Source of the DNA: Nostoc foliaceum FACHB-393
Lineage (GTDB): Bacteria; Cyanobacteriota; Cyanobacteriia; Cyanobacteriales; Nostocaceae
Length of the DNA: 64,000 nt
Assembly: GCF_014698505.1 (NCBI RefSeq)
Contig: NZ_JACJTD010000002.1
Location: 62,001 to 126,000, forward strand
Reading direction: 5' to 3'
Each line of letters opens with the position of its first letter. The first letter of the stretch is position 1. Positions 35,601-43,988 of the stretch are shown here, in pieces. The notes under the pieces are model-generated. The model was not told the origin of the DNA. It worked only from the letters and a program-made list of their open reading frames with translations, and made no database searches. The position numbers and the translations under genes are program-made.

Positions 35601-38480
35601 AACGCTGCTGTATTTTATCTGTTGTAATTCCAGGCGCACCCGTTGACCTGTGATCGTTTTTCCTGTAGGGTCAGTAACAATCACTTCAATGGGAAAAGCC
35701 TTCCCAGCATCAGCGATAAAATTACTTTTTAACCCGATAAGGCGATTACTTGGTAGGGCTGTAAAAGTTTTGGAATTCGCTACAGATAAATTAGAAACAT
35801 CTGCAACTTGTACATCTACCCGGTAAGTCATCGGATATGGTAAATCATTTGCCACAGTTACCGTTTGGCTACTTTTACCATTAGTATCCAACTGGGCATT
35901 AGTTTGCAATACATCGCTAGATATGGTGGGAGTTTCCTCCGGCCATAACCATTGCCGACCAAAAGCAAATTCCTCCCAACCTTTAGGGATAAAATTAGAT
36001 TGTTGGCGAGTGACAAAATATTTTGCTTCTCCACCTTCTACAGGCGCACCAAACAAATAATTGCTTGTGGCATTAATATCAACTTTCTCGTCAATAAGAG
36101 CAAATTCTTTATCTAAGTTAAGTTCGACTTTAAAGTTGGGTGGCTTAAACTCAGCTACCCGAAATTCTCCAGAAATTTCTTGCCCATTCTTCCCCTTAGC
36201 CTGGATTGTATAATAGCCTAAGCGCTGAGTAGTTTTGATTGGCACTTCCAGAGAAAACGTACCAAATTCATTTGTAGTTTGCGTACCTAAGTTAGTTTTT
36301 TGTCCATCAGGATTTACCAGAGTTAATTGGTAAACAGCATTTTTATCTTGCTGGATTGTGCCATTTTGTAAGAAGTCAACAAAACCAGTAAACCAAGCTT
36401 TTTCGCCTGGTTGATACAACTGTCTATCTGAAAAAATTACCCCGCGTGATTCTGGCTTACCATCTTGCCAACCTGCATCAATCCCATATCCATATACGCC
36501 GCTATATTCCTCAGTTCTGGTAAATGCCCAGTCTTGATTTTCACGGGCAATTACTAATAATTGTGGTGATTTACTATAACTTTCATTCCCAGAATAACAT
36601 TGCTGTAATTCTTCACTATTAATTTTAAAAGTACCATTTTCATCAGTTTTACCCGTTGCACAAGGTACAGGTTCCGGGCGAGATTTTGCCTGTAATTTTG
36701 ATTGATAAATTTCAATAGCGCTATTTTTAACTGGCGAACCATCTGTAAGATGATTGACGCGAATTAACCCTGACTCAGGAAACCACTGAGTAAATACGCC
36801 TAAATTTGTCAATTCAACCATGCCATAAGTCGTAGGTTCTCGCCATAGTTCCTTACCATTCTCCTGATATTTATTAGTGCGGGCTTGCACTCCGTAAGCT
36901 AACATTCCCGTAGCTGCACTTATTTTTTCCCGCAGGGGAACAGCAACGTCAACAGATTGATTTTTCTTACCTGATACGTTAAAACTTTGCCAATTAGAAG
37001 GTTTTGGTAATAAATCATTACCATAATTAAAATAAACCAAATCTGTTGGTTGGACTACTCGATAAGCTGCTTTGTATTTTGATTCTGGTAGGTTTACCGT
37101 ACTAATATTTAACTGTAAATCTTTACCTGTGGGGAAAATATTCAAATCTGATGGTACCCAGATATCCCCAGCTAAATCTCCAGTATCATATTTAAGCGTG
37201 ATAGGTTTACCCAAAGTTTGCCCAAACTTATCTTTGAGATTAGCACCGATAATAATTGTATAAGTCTTGGCAGGTTCTAGCGCATAAGGATTGATGCCAA
37301 CAATTTTATCTTCATCGTTTACTTGCAGAATTCTCGAAATGTCTTTTGGTGCCGGATTAATTTTAATATTTTCTTTAGCAGAATCTGCCACTAAGACGTT
37401 ATTAAATTCTAACTGAGGGCTGCCTTTAAGAAATCTTCCAAAAGTTCCACCTGCATCTGGCTGTCCGTAAAAGTTAATTTTCTGAAATGCTAAAGGCGAA
37501 TAAGTTGCTAACTTACTGGTAAATTCTTTCTCTGTAGGGAGATTGCCATAAGCAGGAAGGATTCCGGGAGAAAATACTAGGCGATAAGGGGTTGCTTTTT
37601 CGAGATTTTGCTGTGGGATGAGGTTATAAATCCAATTGCGTGCTGAAGGATCAATTTTTTCTAAAGGATCTTCATTCTCTTCTAATGGTTTTTCTTCTTT
37701 ATTTAATTCAACTTTAAAACCTATACCCTTATTTTTACCTTCAGGAATTAACTGTAAATGCTCTTGAATAGAAGCTAAATCTAATTCTACATTGGAAGTA
37801 AACTGTAACTTTTGTTTTAAATCAATTGGTTCAACATCAGCCTTTTCAATGGGATTCACACCGGGTAAATTAGTCAGTTTGATAGATGCTGTATTGAAAG
37901 TCCAAGGTAAATCTTTGTCTAGGCGATGATTTTTTAAATCGGCTAAACCTGCTTTGAGAGTGACTTGAAATCTTGTCGCTATTGGCAAGGCTTTCTCTGC
38001 TTGAAAACCCACCATGCGCGGTGTCAAAAAGCGAAATTGGCCGGGTAAAGGCGGCCAAAGTACAAATTTTTGCAATATTTTTTGCTGTTCTGGACTGTCT
38101 AGGCTTTCAACTGGTATTAAAGCTTCTTTAAAGCGAATGCGGATTTGGTTAAGAGGTTTCGCATCCCCAATAGGACTAATTTGTTCAATCCAGTCTGGTA
38201 ATTTTGGCGGTGTGAGTGGGGAAACTGCTGGTAGTTGTTCTTTACTTGAGTTGATACCAAAAAAATTACATCCTGCCATCCCTAGCATAAATGTAAAGAT
38301 GAGAAAATACTGGATTATTCTCTTCCGGCTCGAAGAATGACTAATTTTTTTTAACGTAGACGCTTCTCTACGAGACGCTACGCGAACGGCTTGCCGCAGG
38401 CTACCACAAAATACACCAACTACGCCAAGGAAGAAATTGATAATTTTATGGTGGAAACGGATTAAAATTTTGATAATCAT
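32610..38480 (-). CDS. Bacterial alpha-2-macroglobulin-like lipoprotein, thioester-less
   Basis: Up to 1956 residues. N-terminal lipobox LGMAGC after a hydrophobic stretch; MG-type beta domains; bait-region/A2M block around LPDNLTTWRVMAVATDG; terpenoid-cyclase-like helical domain with VSSYAGESLVKAS; C-terminal receptor-like end. Where the CLEQ-type thioester should lie the sequence is DDDLPFTEPAASQL (about residue 1470), so the thioester Cys is absent, as in E. coli YfaS. The 5' end is odd: codons 25-45 derive from an invading repeat (38357-38415), so the true start may be the ATG at 38480 or a site after the repeat. Divergent pairing with PBP1C is the classical arrangement; the pair is thought to protect or repair the periplasm. 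Confidence 0.88.
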   Translation of the reverse strand: MIIKILIRFHHKIINFFLGVVGVFCGSLRQAVRVASRREASTLKKISHSSSRKRIIQYFLIFTFMLGMAGCNFFGINSSKEQLPAVSPLTPPKLPDWIEQISPIGDAKPLNQIRIRFKEALIPVESLDSPEQQKILQKFVLWPPLPGQFRFLTPRMVGFQAEKALPIATRFQVTLKAGLADLKNHRLDKDLPWTFNTASIKLTNLPGVNPIEKADVEPIDLKQKLQFTSNVELDLASIQEHLQLIPEGKNKGIGFKVELNKEEKPLEENEDPLEKIDPSARNWIYNLIPQQNLEKATPYRLVFSPGILPAYGNLPTEKEFTSKLATYSPLAFQKINFYGQPDAGGTFGRFLKGSPQLEFNNVLVADSAKENIKINPAPKDISRILQVNDEDKIVGINPYALEPAKTYTIIIGANLKDKFGQTLGKPITLKYDTGDLAGDIWVPSDLNIFPTGKDLQLNISTVNLPESKYKAAYRVVQPTDLVYFNYGNDLLPKPSNWQSFNVSGKKNQSVDVAVPLREKISAATGMLAYGVQARTNKYQENGKELWREPTTYGMVELTNLGVFTQWFPESGLIRVNHLTDGSPVKNSAIEIYQSKLQAKSRPEPVPCATGKTDENGTFKINSEELQQCYSGNESYSKSPQLLVIARENQDWAFTRTEEYSGVYGYGIDAGWQDGKPESRGVIFSDRQLYQPGEKAWFTGFVDFLQNGTIQQDKNAVYQLTLVNPDGQKTNLGTQTTNEFGTFSLEVPIKTTQRLGYYTIQAKGKNGQEISGEFRVAEFKPPNFKVELNLDKEFALIDEKVDINATSNYLFGAPVEGGEAKYFVTRQQSNFIPKGWEEFAFGRQWLWPEETPTISSDVLQTNAQLDTNGKSSQTVTVANDLPYPMTYRVDVQVADVSNLSVANSKTFTALPSNRLIGLKSNFIADAGKAFPIEVIVTDPTGKTITGQRVRLELQQIKYSSVTQLVEGSRTAKNQVEYKTVGQAEITSASNLQSVNLTAPESGSYRIRVNFSDAKSELSATDLQIWATGGNSVFWGSREQNVLEVKLDKKEFKPGETATALIQSPYADAELYFAVIKDKPLYQQITKVQGGAPQIQFQVTPEMLPNAAIEAVLVRQGKPISQVEPGSLDNLVKIGFTPFKVNLEEKYLKLQVKPVQASLEPGAEETVQLELKDNQGNPTQGQFTVMVVNEAVLQLSGYRPPDLVDTVYAEQPISTRFSDNRPDVILQPQDVAKPKGWGYGGGFSTGAANTRTRTDFQALAYYNGSVLTDVNGNAQITFKLPDNLTTWRVMAVATDGNLRFGNGDATFITTKPLLTNAILPQFARPGDRILAGLSVTNNTGNTGNLSINGELSGTVKFAEKNPTTTALQTKAESATHAYRFPMVADNVGVGKVRFTTQLNGTAADAFEVPLEIKSLEITEQVVETGVTEKQVKIPLNVDKNTFPDAGGLDIQLASTLIPEIQAPAKQVLEDDDLPFTEPAASQLIIAANLQTIAQKYGQTFAEFNPSQQAKQALETLQKLQIADGGFAAFPGQQKSDPWVSSYAGESLVKASQAFPNLVDSAILSRLKTYLQKVLANPGEYEFCKQLLCKRQLQLNALIALSELGEKRNTFLADIYEQRNNFDIVTQIKLARYLSQFPEWQDESQQLVNKLQQNIYETGRTAVVSLPRSWGWMSSSTTAQAQALRLFIAKQSKSEVIDKLFQSLIALRRNGTWQTNYNNAQALTALVEYSQLQPTPPNFVATVQLAGNKLGENRFNGYQNPSLKLNVPMNKLPRGRHDLMLQKSGNGTLHYLVAYNYRLQGNQPGRFNGLRVIREISKLNEAKFLQKTGLYAFDKPLTLASGQVFDIGLEIIADHPVDHVVIKDPLPSGFEAVDASFQTTTAALQAKADSWELGFRNIYRDRIIAYADHLEPGVYSLHYLVRSVTPGTFSWPGAEVHLQYAPEEFGRTAESTLILEEGK
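38357..38415. repeat. Repeat at the 5' end of the macroglobulin gene
   Basis: Contains TCTACGAGACGCTACGCG and CGGCTTGCCGCAGGCTACC, a known style of cyanobacterial palindromic repeat. A related sequence (CTTGCCGCAGATTACCGC) lies at 41922-41940. If translated it gives FCGSLRQAVRVASRREAST, positively charged, before the lipoprotein signal. Confidence 0.75.
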
Positions 38481-38795
38481 ATTTTTATTAATTTAAAATA
38501 AAAAAATATCGCAAACAAAAGTCTGCAACTCTTGTTGAGGGCACGCTATCACTAGTGATTTATATCCAATGTTTGGATGTCTCGTATGTTTATTTACATA
38601 GATAACTAATCCAGTGTTATTGTTCCAAAAATGACTACAATTCTTAACGATGAAGAAGTATTTAACTTCTGCAAATATTAATTTATATCTGCTAGGTTAT
38701 GACAAATGAATTATTAAGGATATGACATATTTACTGATGTAGATGTAATAGCATGGTCAAAATTAAGATAGGTTTTATTGGGCAGGGATTTCCTG
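38481..38795. other. Divergent intergenic region, macroglobulin / pbpC
   Basis: AT-rich spacer expected to carry promoters for both genes. A small inverted pattern TATCACTAGTGATTTA (arms ATCACTAGTGAT, a perfect 12-base palindrome at 38548-38559) is visible. No other feature. Confidence 0.4.
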
Positions 38796-41156
38796 ATGAA
38801 AATAATTTCACGATCGCTAACCAAAATTAAGCATAGTAAAGTTATCCTAGCTGGGCTGCTAATATGCCTAGTGGTACGCTTGCTACCCTATTTTGCTCCC
38901 ATTCGGGCCGCAGACATTGCCCAAAATCAGTTAGCAATGCAATTTAGCGATCGCAATGGTTTACCATTAGGAACATTGCTCACCCGTGACCAAGAGCACA
39001 CATCAGTAGTACCACTAAATCAGGTTTCGCCCCAGTTTATCCATGCTATTTTAGCCGCCGAAGATGCTAGCTTTTACCATCACGGGGCGTTGGATATGAA
39101 GGCTGTTATCCGCGCCAGCAAAGAAGCCATCCACGCCAAAAGAATTGTTTCCGGTGCTTCCACAATTACTATGCAGTTGGCGCGGATGTTAGATCCCGTC
39201 CCGCGTACTCTGTCAGGTAAAATGCAAGAGATTTGGCTATCTTGGCGGTTAGTAGCAGGGATGAATAAAGATGAAATCCTCTCTGCATACATCAATCGGT
39301 TGCCAATGGGAGGCAATATATATGGTGTGGAAGCAGCCGCGCAGACTTATTTTTCCATCCCAGCTAGTGAATTGAATCTTGCTCAAGCTAGTTTGTTAGC
39401 TGCTATTCCCAATAATCCCACATACTTTAACCCTTATCAGCATTGGGAACGGCTGAAGCAGCGGCAAAAATATGTCCTCAATCGGATGGTACAGGAAAAG
39501 TATATTAGTGGTGCGAACGCAGCCCGAACATCCGCTGAAAAGGTTGTGTTTCAGTCTAGCCAACGGGGAATTATCGCCGCGCCACACTTTTTATTTTGGT
39601 TAGCCAATCAGATCCCCCCAACCCCCCTTGATAAGGGGGGCTTAATCCCCCCCTTTTTAAGGGGGGTTAGGGGGGATCAATCCGTTATCCGCACGACTAT
39701 AAATCTTCCTTTACAGCAGTTTGTCGAAGCACAGGTGCAGCAGGTAATTTCTTCTCTGGCCGCCAATAATGTCCATGATGCATCTGCATTGGTGATTGAC
39801 AACCGCACCGGCGAAGTTTTGGCTTATGTCGGTTCACCTAATTATTTTAATGAAGCCAAACTGGGACGCAATGATGGAGTACAGGCGCTACGTCAACCAG
39901 GATCTACTCTTAAGCCTTTTGTATATGAATTAGCTTTAGAGAAAGGTTTAATTCGCCCAAATACTATTTTGGCAGATGTACCCGCCCATTACGCCATTCC
40001 CGGCGCAAAACTTTATAGCCCAACAGATTATACCGAAAGCTTCCTTGGCCCTGTGCGGGTGCGAATCGCTTTAGCAAATTCTTTAAATGTACCAGCAGTG
40101 CGGGTGTTAGAAAAGGTAGGTGTGCAGACTTTCCTCGAACGTCTGCATCAATTGGGCTTTGAACACCTTAATCAAACCCCAGAACATTACGGTTTAGGGT
40201 TAACTCTCGGTAGTGGCGAAGTTAGTTTATGGGAATTAGCTAGAGCTTATGTTACTATGGCGCAGCTCGGAGAAGCTACGCCGCTAGTAAGCACATTTTC
40301 CGATTCCCCAATCCAAAATCCTTTGACTGAGCGCTCATACCAAAGTCCTAAATCTAAAATTCCAAATTCGACGACAATATGGCAATTAATAACTAATATG
40401 CTCAGTGACAGCCATGCTCGTGCAACAGCATTTGGTGTAGACTCAGTGCTAAATTTACCTTTCCCGGTTGCTGTTAAAACTGGCACTTCTTCCAATTTTC
40501 GGGATACTTGGACGGTGGGCTTCACCACAGATTACACCGTCGCTACCTGGGTAGGCAATTTCAACGGCGAACCGATGCGCCAAGTTTCAGGCGTTACAGG
40601 GGCTGCTCCCTTGTGGAATCGGATTATGTTACATCTGCACGAACATCAAGAACCAGCAGGTTTTCCACCTCCAGAAGGTTTAGTGCAATTACCTATTTGT
40701 GCTATTTCGGGGTTACGCCCAACATCAGAATGTACCTCAGTGGTGCAGGAATATTTCTATCCAGAAGATAAGATTGCCTACCAAAGTCAAAATCAATTCA
40801 CTTTGCCACCAGAGTATGATGAGTGGTTAGCAAAACAACAGCAATCGAGTCTTGTTTCTACCAATTTGAGAATTTTATCTCCGCATCATGGCGATTTATT
40901 CTTACTATATCCAGGTGAAGAAGCGAAGCAAAAACTCGAATTTAAGCTAGCGGGAAATAAATCTGCGCCTGTAGAGTGGTGGCTAAATGGTGAAAAGCTA
41001 AATACACAGTCAGCTAATTCTTTATTTTGGTATCTGCGTCCTGGTAAGTGGACTTTGGAAGCGAGAAGCGGTGAAATGAGCGACAAAGTAAGTTTTCAGG
41101 TAGAGTTAGCTACTATTAAACCCACACGTCGAGGTTTTTCTATTAGTAATTCTTAG
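38796..41156 (+). CDS. pbpC: Penicillin-binding protein 1C (transglycosylase/transpeptidase)
   Basis: 786 residues from ATG 38796, with AGGGA 8 bases upstream (a TTG at 38778 is the longer option). One N-terminal membrane anchor; GT51 glycosyltransferase with AAEDASFYHHGALD and STITMQLARM; transpeptidase with SxxK in GSTLKPFVYE, SLN in ANSLNVPAV and KTGTSSNFRDTW; C-terminal PBP1C domain with APVEWWLNG. It polymerises and cross-links peptidoglycan at the membrane. Between GT and transpeptidase halves a perfect C/G-rich hairpin repeat (39611-39678) is translated as PPTPLDKGGLIPPFLRGVRG. A second degraded repeat gives QSPKSKIPNS (about 40307-40375). Confidence 0.93.
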   Translation: MKIISRSLTKIKHSKVILAGLLICLVVRLLPYFAPIRAADIAQNQLAMQFSDRNGLPLGTLLTRDQEHTSVVPLNQVSPQFIHAILAAEDASFYHHGALDMKAVIRASKEAIHAKRIVSGASTITMQLARMLDPVPRTLSGKMQEIWLSWRLVAGMNKDEILSAYINRLPMGGNIYGVEAAAQTYFSIPASELNLAQASLLAAIPNNPTYFNPYQHWERLKQRQKYVLNRMVQEKYISGANAARTSAEKVVFQSSQRGIIAAPHFLFWLANQIPPTPLDKGGLIPPFLRGVRGDQSVIRTTINLPLQQFVEAQVQQVISSLAANNVHDASALVIDNRTGEVLAYVGSPNYFNEAKLGRNDGVQALRQPGSTLKPFVYELALEKGLIRPNTILADVPAHYAIPGAKLYSPTDYTESFLGPVRVRIALANSLNVPAVRVLEKVGVQTFLERLHQLGFEHLNQTPEHYGLGLTLGSGEVSLWELARAYVTMAQLGEATPLVSTFSDSPIQNPLTERSYQSPKSKIPNSTTIWQLITNMLSDSHARATAFGVDSVLNLPFPVAVKTGTSSNFRDTWTVGFTTDYTVATWVGNFNGEPMRQVSGVTGAAPLWNRIMLHLHEHQEPAGFPPPEGLVQLPICAISGLRPTSECTSVVQEYFYPEDKIAYQSQNQFTLPPEYDEWLAKQQQSSLVSTNLRILSPHHGDLFLLYPGEEAKQKLEFKLAGNKSAPVEWWLNGEKLNTQSANSLFWYLRPGKWTLEARSGEMSDKVSFQVELATIKPTRRGFSISNS
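39611..39678. repeat. Large inverted repeat inserted in frame in pbpC
   Basis: GATCCCCCCAACCCCCCTT (39611-39629) is matched at the other end by AAGGGGGGTTAGGGGGGATC (39659-39678), with inner AAGGGGGGCTTAATCCCCCC. The tips are GATC. It is translated into a Pro/Gly-rich linker. This is one of the widespread cyanobacterial mobile hairpins. Confidence 0.85.
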
Positions 41157-41188
41157 GGAGGCAGCCAGATTAAATTATAAAAAATTTA

Positions 41189-41219
41189 AGGGACGACTCT
41201 TACAGGTGAAGTCGTCCCT
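41189..41219 (-). terminator. Rho-independent terminator for the Tudor-repeat gene
   Basis: AGGGACGACT (41189-41198) and AGTCGTCCCT (41210-41219) form a 10-pair stem with an 11-base loop. On the minus strand TTAAATTTTTT follows directly. It also lies 33 bases after the pbpC stop and may serve as a bidirectional barrier. Confidence 0.8.
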
Positions 41220-41245
41220 CCCAATTTATAAAAGTGAGATATTTC

Positions 41246-41635
41246 CTATCTGCTTACTCTGGAAGGTTCAACCCACTCATCCCAAGAGCTATCGTAGCCA
41301 TCATAAGTAATTTTATAAAGATTGTTACTAACTTCTAAAACCTGCCCTTGATACCATTTTCCTTTCCACAAGATTCTAACTGAATCTCCAACTTGAAATG
41401 ATACCCGGAAGCGTGCAGCATCAACCCATTCATTCCAGGAACTATCATAACCATCGTAAGTAATATAGCAATTATCATCATTAACCTTAAGTACCGTTGC
41501 CGGATACCATGCTTCCTTCCAAAGAACCTCAGCCTTTTGTCCCACAGAACAGGATGAGGCAGCAAAAGCACTGGGGATTAATGTTCCTATCCAGGTTGCC
41601 ATAAAGATGGTACCAAACAATACTTTGTTTTTCAT
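41246..41635 (-). CDS. Exported protein with two Tudor/Agenet-like SH3 repeats
   Basis: 129 residues. Signal peptide to about residue 25 (IPSAFA-ASSC). The mature part is two repeats of about 48 residues: KAEVLWKEAWYPATVLKVN with YITYDGYDSSWNEWV, then SVRILWKGKWYQGQVLEV with YKITYDGYDSSWDEWV. The W-x-P/Q-x-x-V...YDGYDSSWxEWV pattern resembles Agenet/Tudor-knot domains that bind methylated peptides in eukaryotes, but here it is outside the cytoplasm. Function unknown; a ligand-binding small beta-barrel is the best guess. Single gene with its own terminator. Confidence 0.75.
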   Translation of the reverse strand: MKNKVLFGTIFMATWIGTLIPSAFAASSCSVGQKAEVLWKEAWYPATVLKVNDDNCYITYDGYDSSWNEWVDAARFRVSFQVGDSVRILWKGKWYQGQVLEVSNNLYKITYDGYDSSWDEWVEPSRVSR

Positions 41636-42360
41636 CGTTTTTTCTTTTCTATCCTCAAACAGTAAAACCGAATTTTGATTATGATTTCTGAAAATCTAAT
41701 TCAAAATTTGTAATTAGCTGTTACTATTTTTATGGAATTAAATTAGCGATCGCCTCAGCATAAATTATGAATTTTTACCGCTAATTATGAAGATACTGCC
41801 GAAAGATAACGCATTTCAAATTAACAGTAGTTATCGACTTTACTTAATTGAAAGGGTAATATAAATTCTCAATGAAGATGCATTTAATATTTATGAAATG
41901 TAGATGTATGGAGGCAGCAGCTTGCCGCAGATTACCGCAAAATACGCAAAAAAAGAGATCAGTAAAGGAATTACTTCTTAAATGCAACTTTCGATAAAAT
42001 TTATACAAGAACTTTGAATCACCTCTTTGAGAAATAGAGATATTAAGGGATGCCTACACAACTTGGTATTTTTGTGATACACTTGTACTATAAAATAATA
42101 TCCGGTGAGTATGCAACGCGAAGTTTACCAGGCGATGCCCAAACTTTGTAGTAAATGAACGCCATAGTAGCTAGTTAGTGAATGCAATCATGAACACACA
42201 ATATTTGTGTGATATAAGCCAAATTTAACATTTTGGCATCAATTTATTGTGTGTTTTTCTTTCAATTTTGCACGGTTGTAATAGCTTATTTTGAAAGAGT
42301 AATAAACCTCAGTAACCGTGGATTTAAAAGATTCTTGATCTTTGTATGGAAGGTAGCAAT
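41636..42360. other. Long intergenic region
   Basis: About 720 AT-rich bases between divergent genes. It holds one repeat relative (CTTGCCGCAGATTACCGC, about 41922-41940) and a near-symmetric TTGTGTGATATAAGCC area around 42205. No ORF beyond short shadows; no RNA fold recognised. Confidence 0.4.
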
Positions 42361-43752
42361 ATGACGAATAATAAAATTTCTCTGGTAGAACTAATCCAAA
42401 TTTTTGCACAATACCGCAAAAATATTATCGTCAATATCAAACACCTACAAGAACATTATCAAAGGACAGGGATCAAGCGCATCCAAGGTGTTAGAAACGA
42501 AAATGGAGAACTGCTTCAGCCTTGGTTGCGGACAGAAAATATAGATAATGCTGAGTATGTTGGTATGGGCGAGTTTCAGTTTAATCGGAATACTGCTACT
42601 ATCAATATGCTTATCAAACGTAAAGTCAAACTTGCCAAATTTGAAGACCAAACCCCCACTATTGAGGTAGCAGGTTTGCTAGTAAATGACCTTAATAGCT
42701 TTAATAATTACACGATTGTCAGTGACGGCAAAATAAACGTCAAGTCCTTACAAATCAAAATCAGTAGTAAAAAAGCCTTTGAATCACTCAAAGAAAAAGG
42801 TGTGTTAGATGCAGAAGAATTTGACTTCCGTGCTGAACATACAATTCAGTTAGATAACTTGCCTCTTGTAGCTACTAATAGTCGTTACAGCAGCATTGAT
42901 GGACTATTCAATGAACTCGCAGAAATTAAAGTACTTACTAGTATTATTTCTGCTCATTTGAAAAAGGAGTCAGATGTATTTGTAGCAGGACAGTTAGAGG
43001 AGTTTAAAAAGCACTATCTGTCCAAAAATGTTTACATCAACTTCCCTACAACTAATGAATACACAGACATCCATGAAGCTCTAGTTAATGGTACCCTTGA
43101 CTCAAGATTGAGCTATAAAATTGATATCGGTAGTCAAGATATTCTTAACCTGAGTAAGTTTCATTCTGCTAACAAGTTTTTGAATAGAATGTATCGCTTT
43201 TATGACAAAGAGACTGGAGAAATTATCATTAAGCCGAGTTTTGCGATCGCAGTGAATGAGAATCTCGCTTTTAGGCACAGGCGGCTATCATCACGCACCA
43301 AAATTACGAAAGTTGACGAGTTTATGAAACCAATTTTTGATGATTTTCTTGGGCTTGAGCAAAATGGTATAGTCGTAAGTATTCTTAAGAAAGTTGGTGC
43401 TGATAGTTTGGCGCAGTTATTGCAAGATAAACAAGCTGGTAAGCAGATCAGTAAAGAGGAAATGGTTGCAGCTTTAACGGCAGCGAATACCAAGTTAGAA
43501 CAATATGTAGAAAATATTTACCAAGATAAGATTTCTCCTTTGGTATTTTACATTGGTTGTACTGGAGTATTGCCACAACAAATGGGAGCAAAAGCCATGA
43601 CTGCTGAAGAAGCTGCTGCTAAATACCCAAATTTACAATTTTCTAAAGATGAGCAAGAAGGTACTTTTTTTGTAGTTGGTGATAGTATTATCAGCATTTA
43701 TGCCAAGACTGAATATTATAGCAAAAAGGTGGCTATCCTAAATCATTCGTGA
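42361..43752 (+). CDS. Unrecognised 463-residue cytoplasmic protein
   Basis: Start at ATG 42361 chosen because GGAAGG lies 7 bases upstream; an ATG at 42346 would put that Shine-Dalgarno inside the gene. No signal peptide or membrane helix. The sequence is hydrophilic, mixed alpha/beta, with a Lys/Asp-rich central part and a helical C-terminal segment (SILKKVGADSLAQLLQDKQAG, then KQISKEEMVAALTAANTKLEQ). A CTG block VFYIGCTGVLPQQMG near the end precedes a short beta segment. I do not recognise any family. Neighbours (M50 protease convergent, Tudor-like exported protein divergent) give no hint. It is isolated by long spacers on both sides, which is the sort of setting seen for transferred single genes. 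Confidence 0.75.
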   Translation: MTNNKISLVELIQIFAQYRKNIIVNIKHLQEHYQRTGIKRIQGVRNENGELLQPWLRTENIDNAEYVGMGEFQFNRNTATINMLIKRKVKLAKFEDQTPTIEVAGLLVNDLNSFNNYTIVSDGKINVKSLQIKISSKKAFESLKEKGVLDAEEFDFRAEHTIQLDNLPLVATNSRYSSIDGLFNELAEIKVLTSIISAHLKKESDVFVAGQLEEFKKHYLSKNVYINFPTTNEYTDIHEALVNGTLDSRLSYKIDIGSQDILNLSKFHSANKFLNRMYRFYDKETGEIIIKPSFAIAVNENLAFRHRRLSSRTKITKVDEFMKPIFDDFLGLEQNGIVVSILKKVGADSLAQLLQDKQAGKQISKEEMVAALTAANTKLEQYVENIYQDKISPLVFYIGCTGVLPQQMGAKAMTAEEAAAKYPNLQFSKDEQEGTFFVVGDSIISIYAKTEYYSKKVAILNHS

Positions 43753-43813
43753 TCGACAAGACCCCCCAATACTGCTCGGTTAAGGTTTTTTGATGAAAAT
43801 TTGAGTTCACAAA

Positions 43814-43906
43814 GACAGACGCGATAAATCATCACAAAGACGCGATAAATCGCCGTCTCTACAATAATCAGTCGTTTCGTAGAGACGGCAATTCATCGCG
43901 CCTCTT
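43814..43906. repeat. Compound inverted repeat with AGACGCGAT units
   Basis: AGACGCGATAAATC occurs twice (from 43816 and 43838); the second joins CGCCGTCTCTAC (43850-43862), whose complement GTAGAGACGG reappears at 43879-43888 followed by CAATTCATCGCGCCTC. Together this is a long imperfect hairpin made of degenerate copies of the palindrome found in smc and putA. It lies between convergent genes and could also end transcription. Confidence 0.75.
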
Positions 43907-43988
43907 GCCTTAACCGAACAGTATTGCATGGCTTTCAATTTTCACAAATAAATAAAATAGGATTACTATATAAATAATCTATTTTTGT

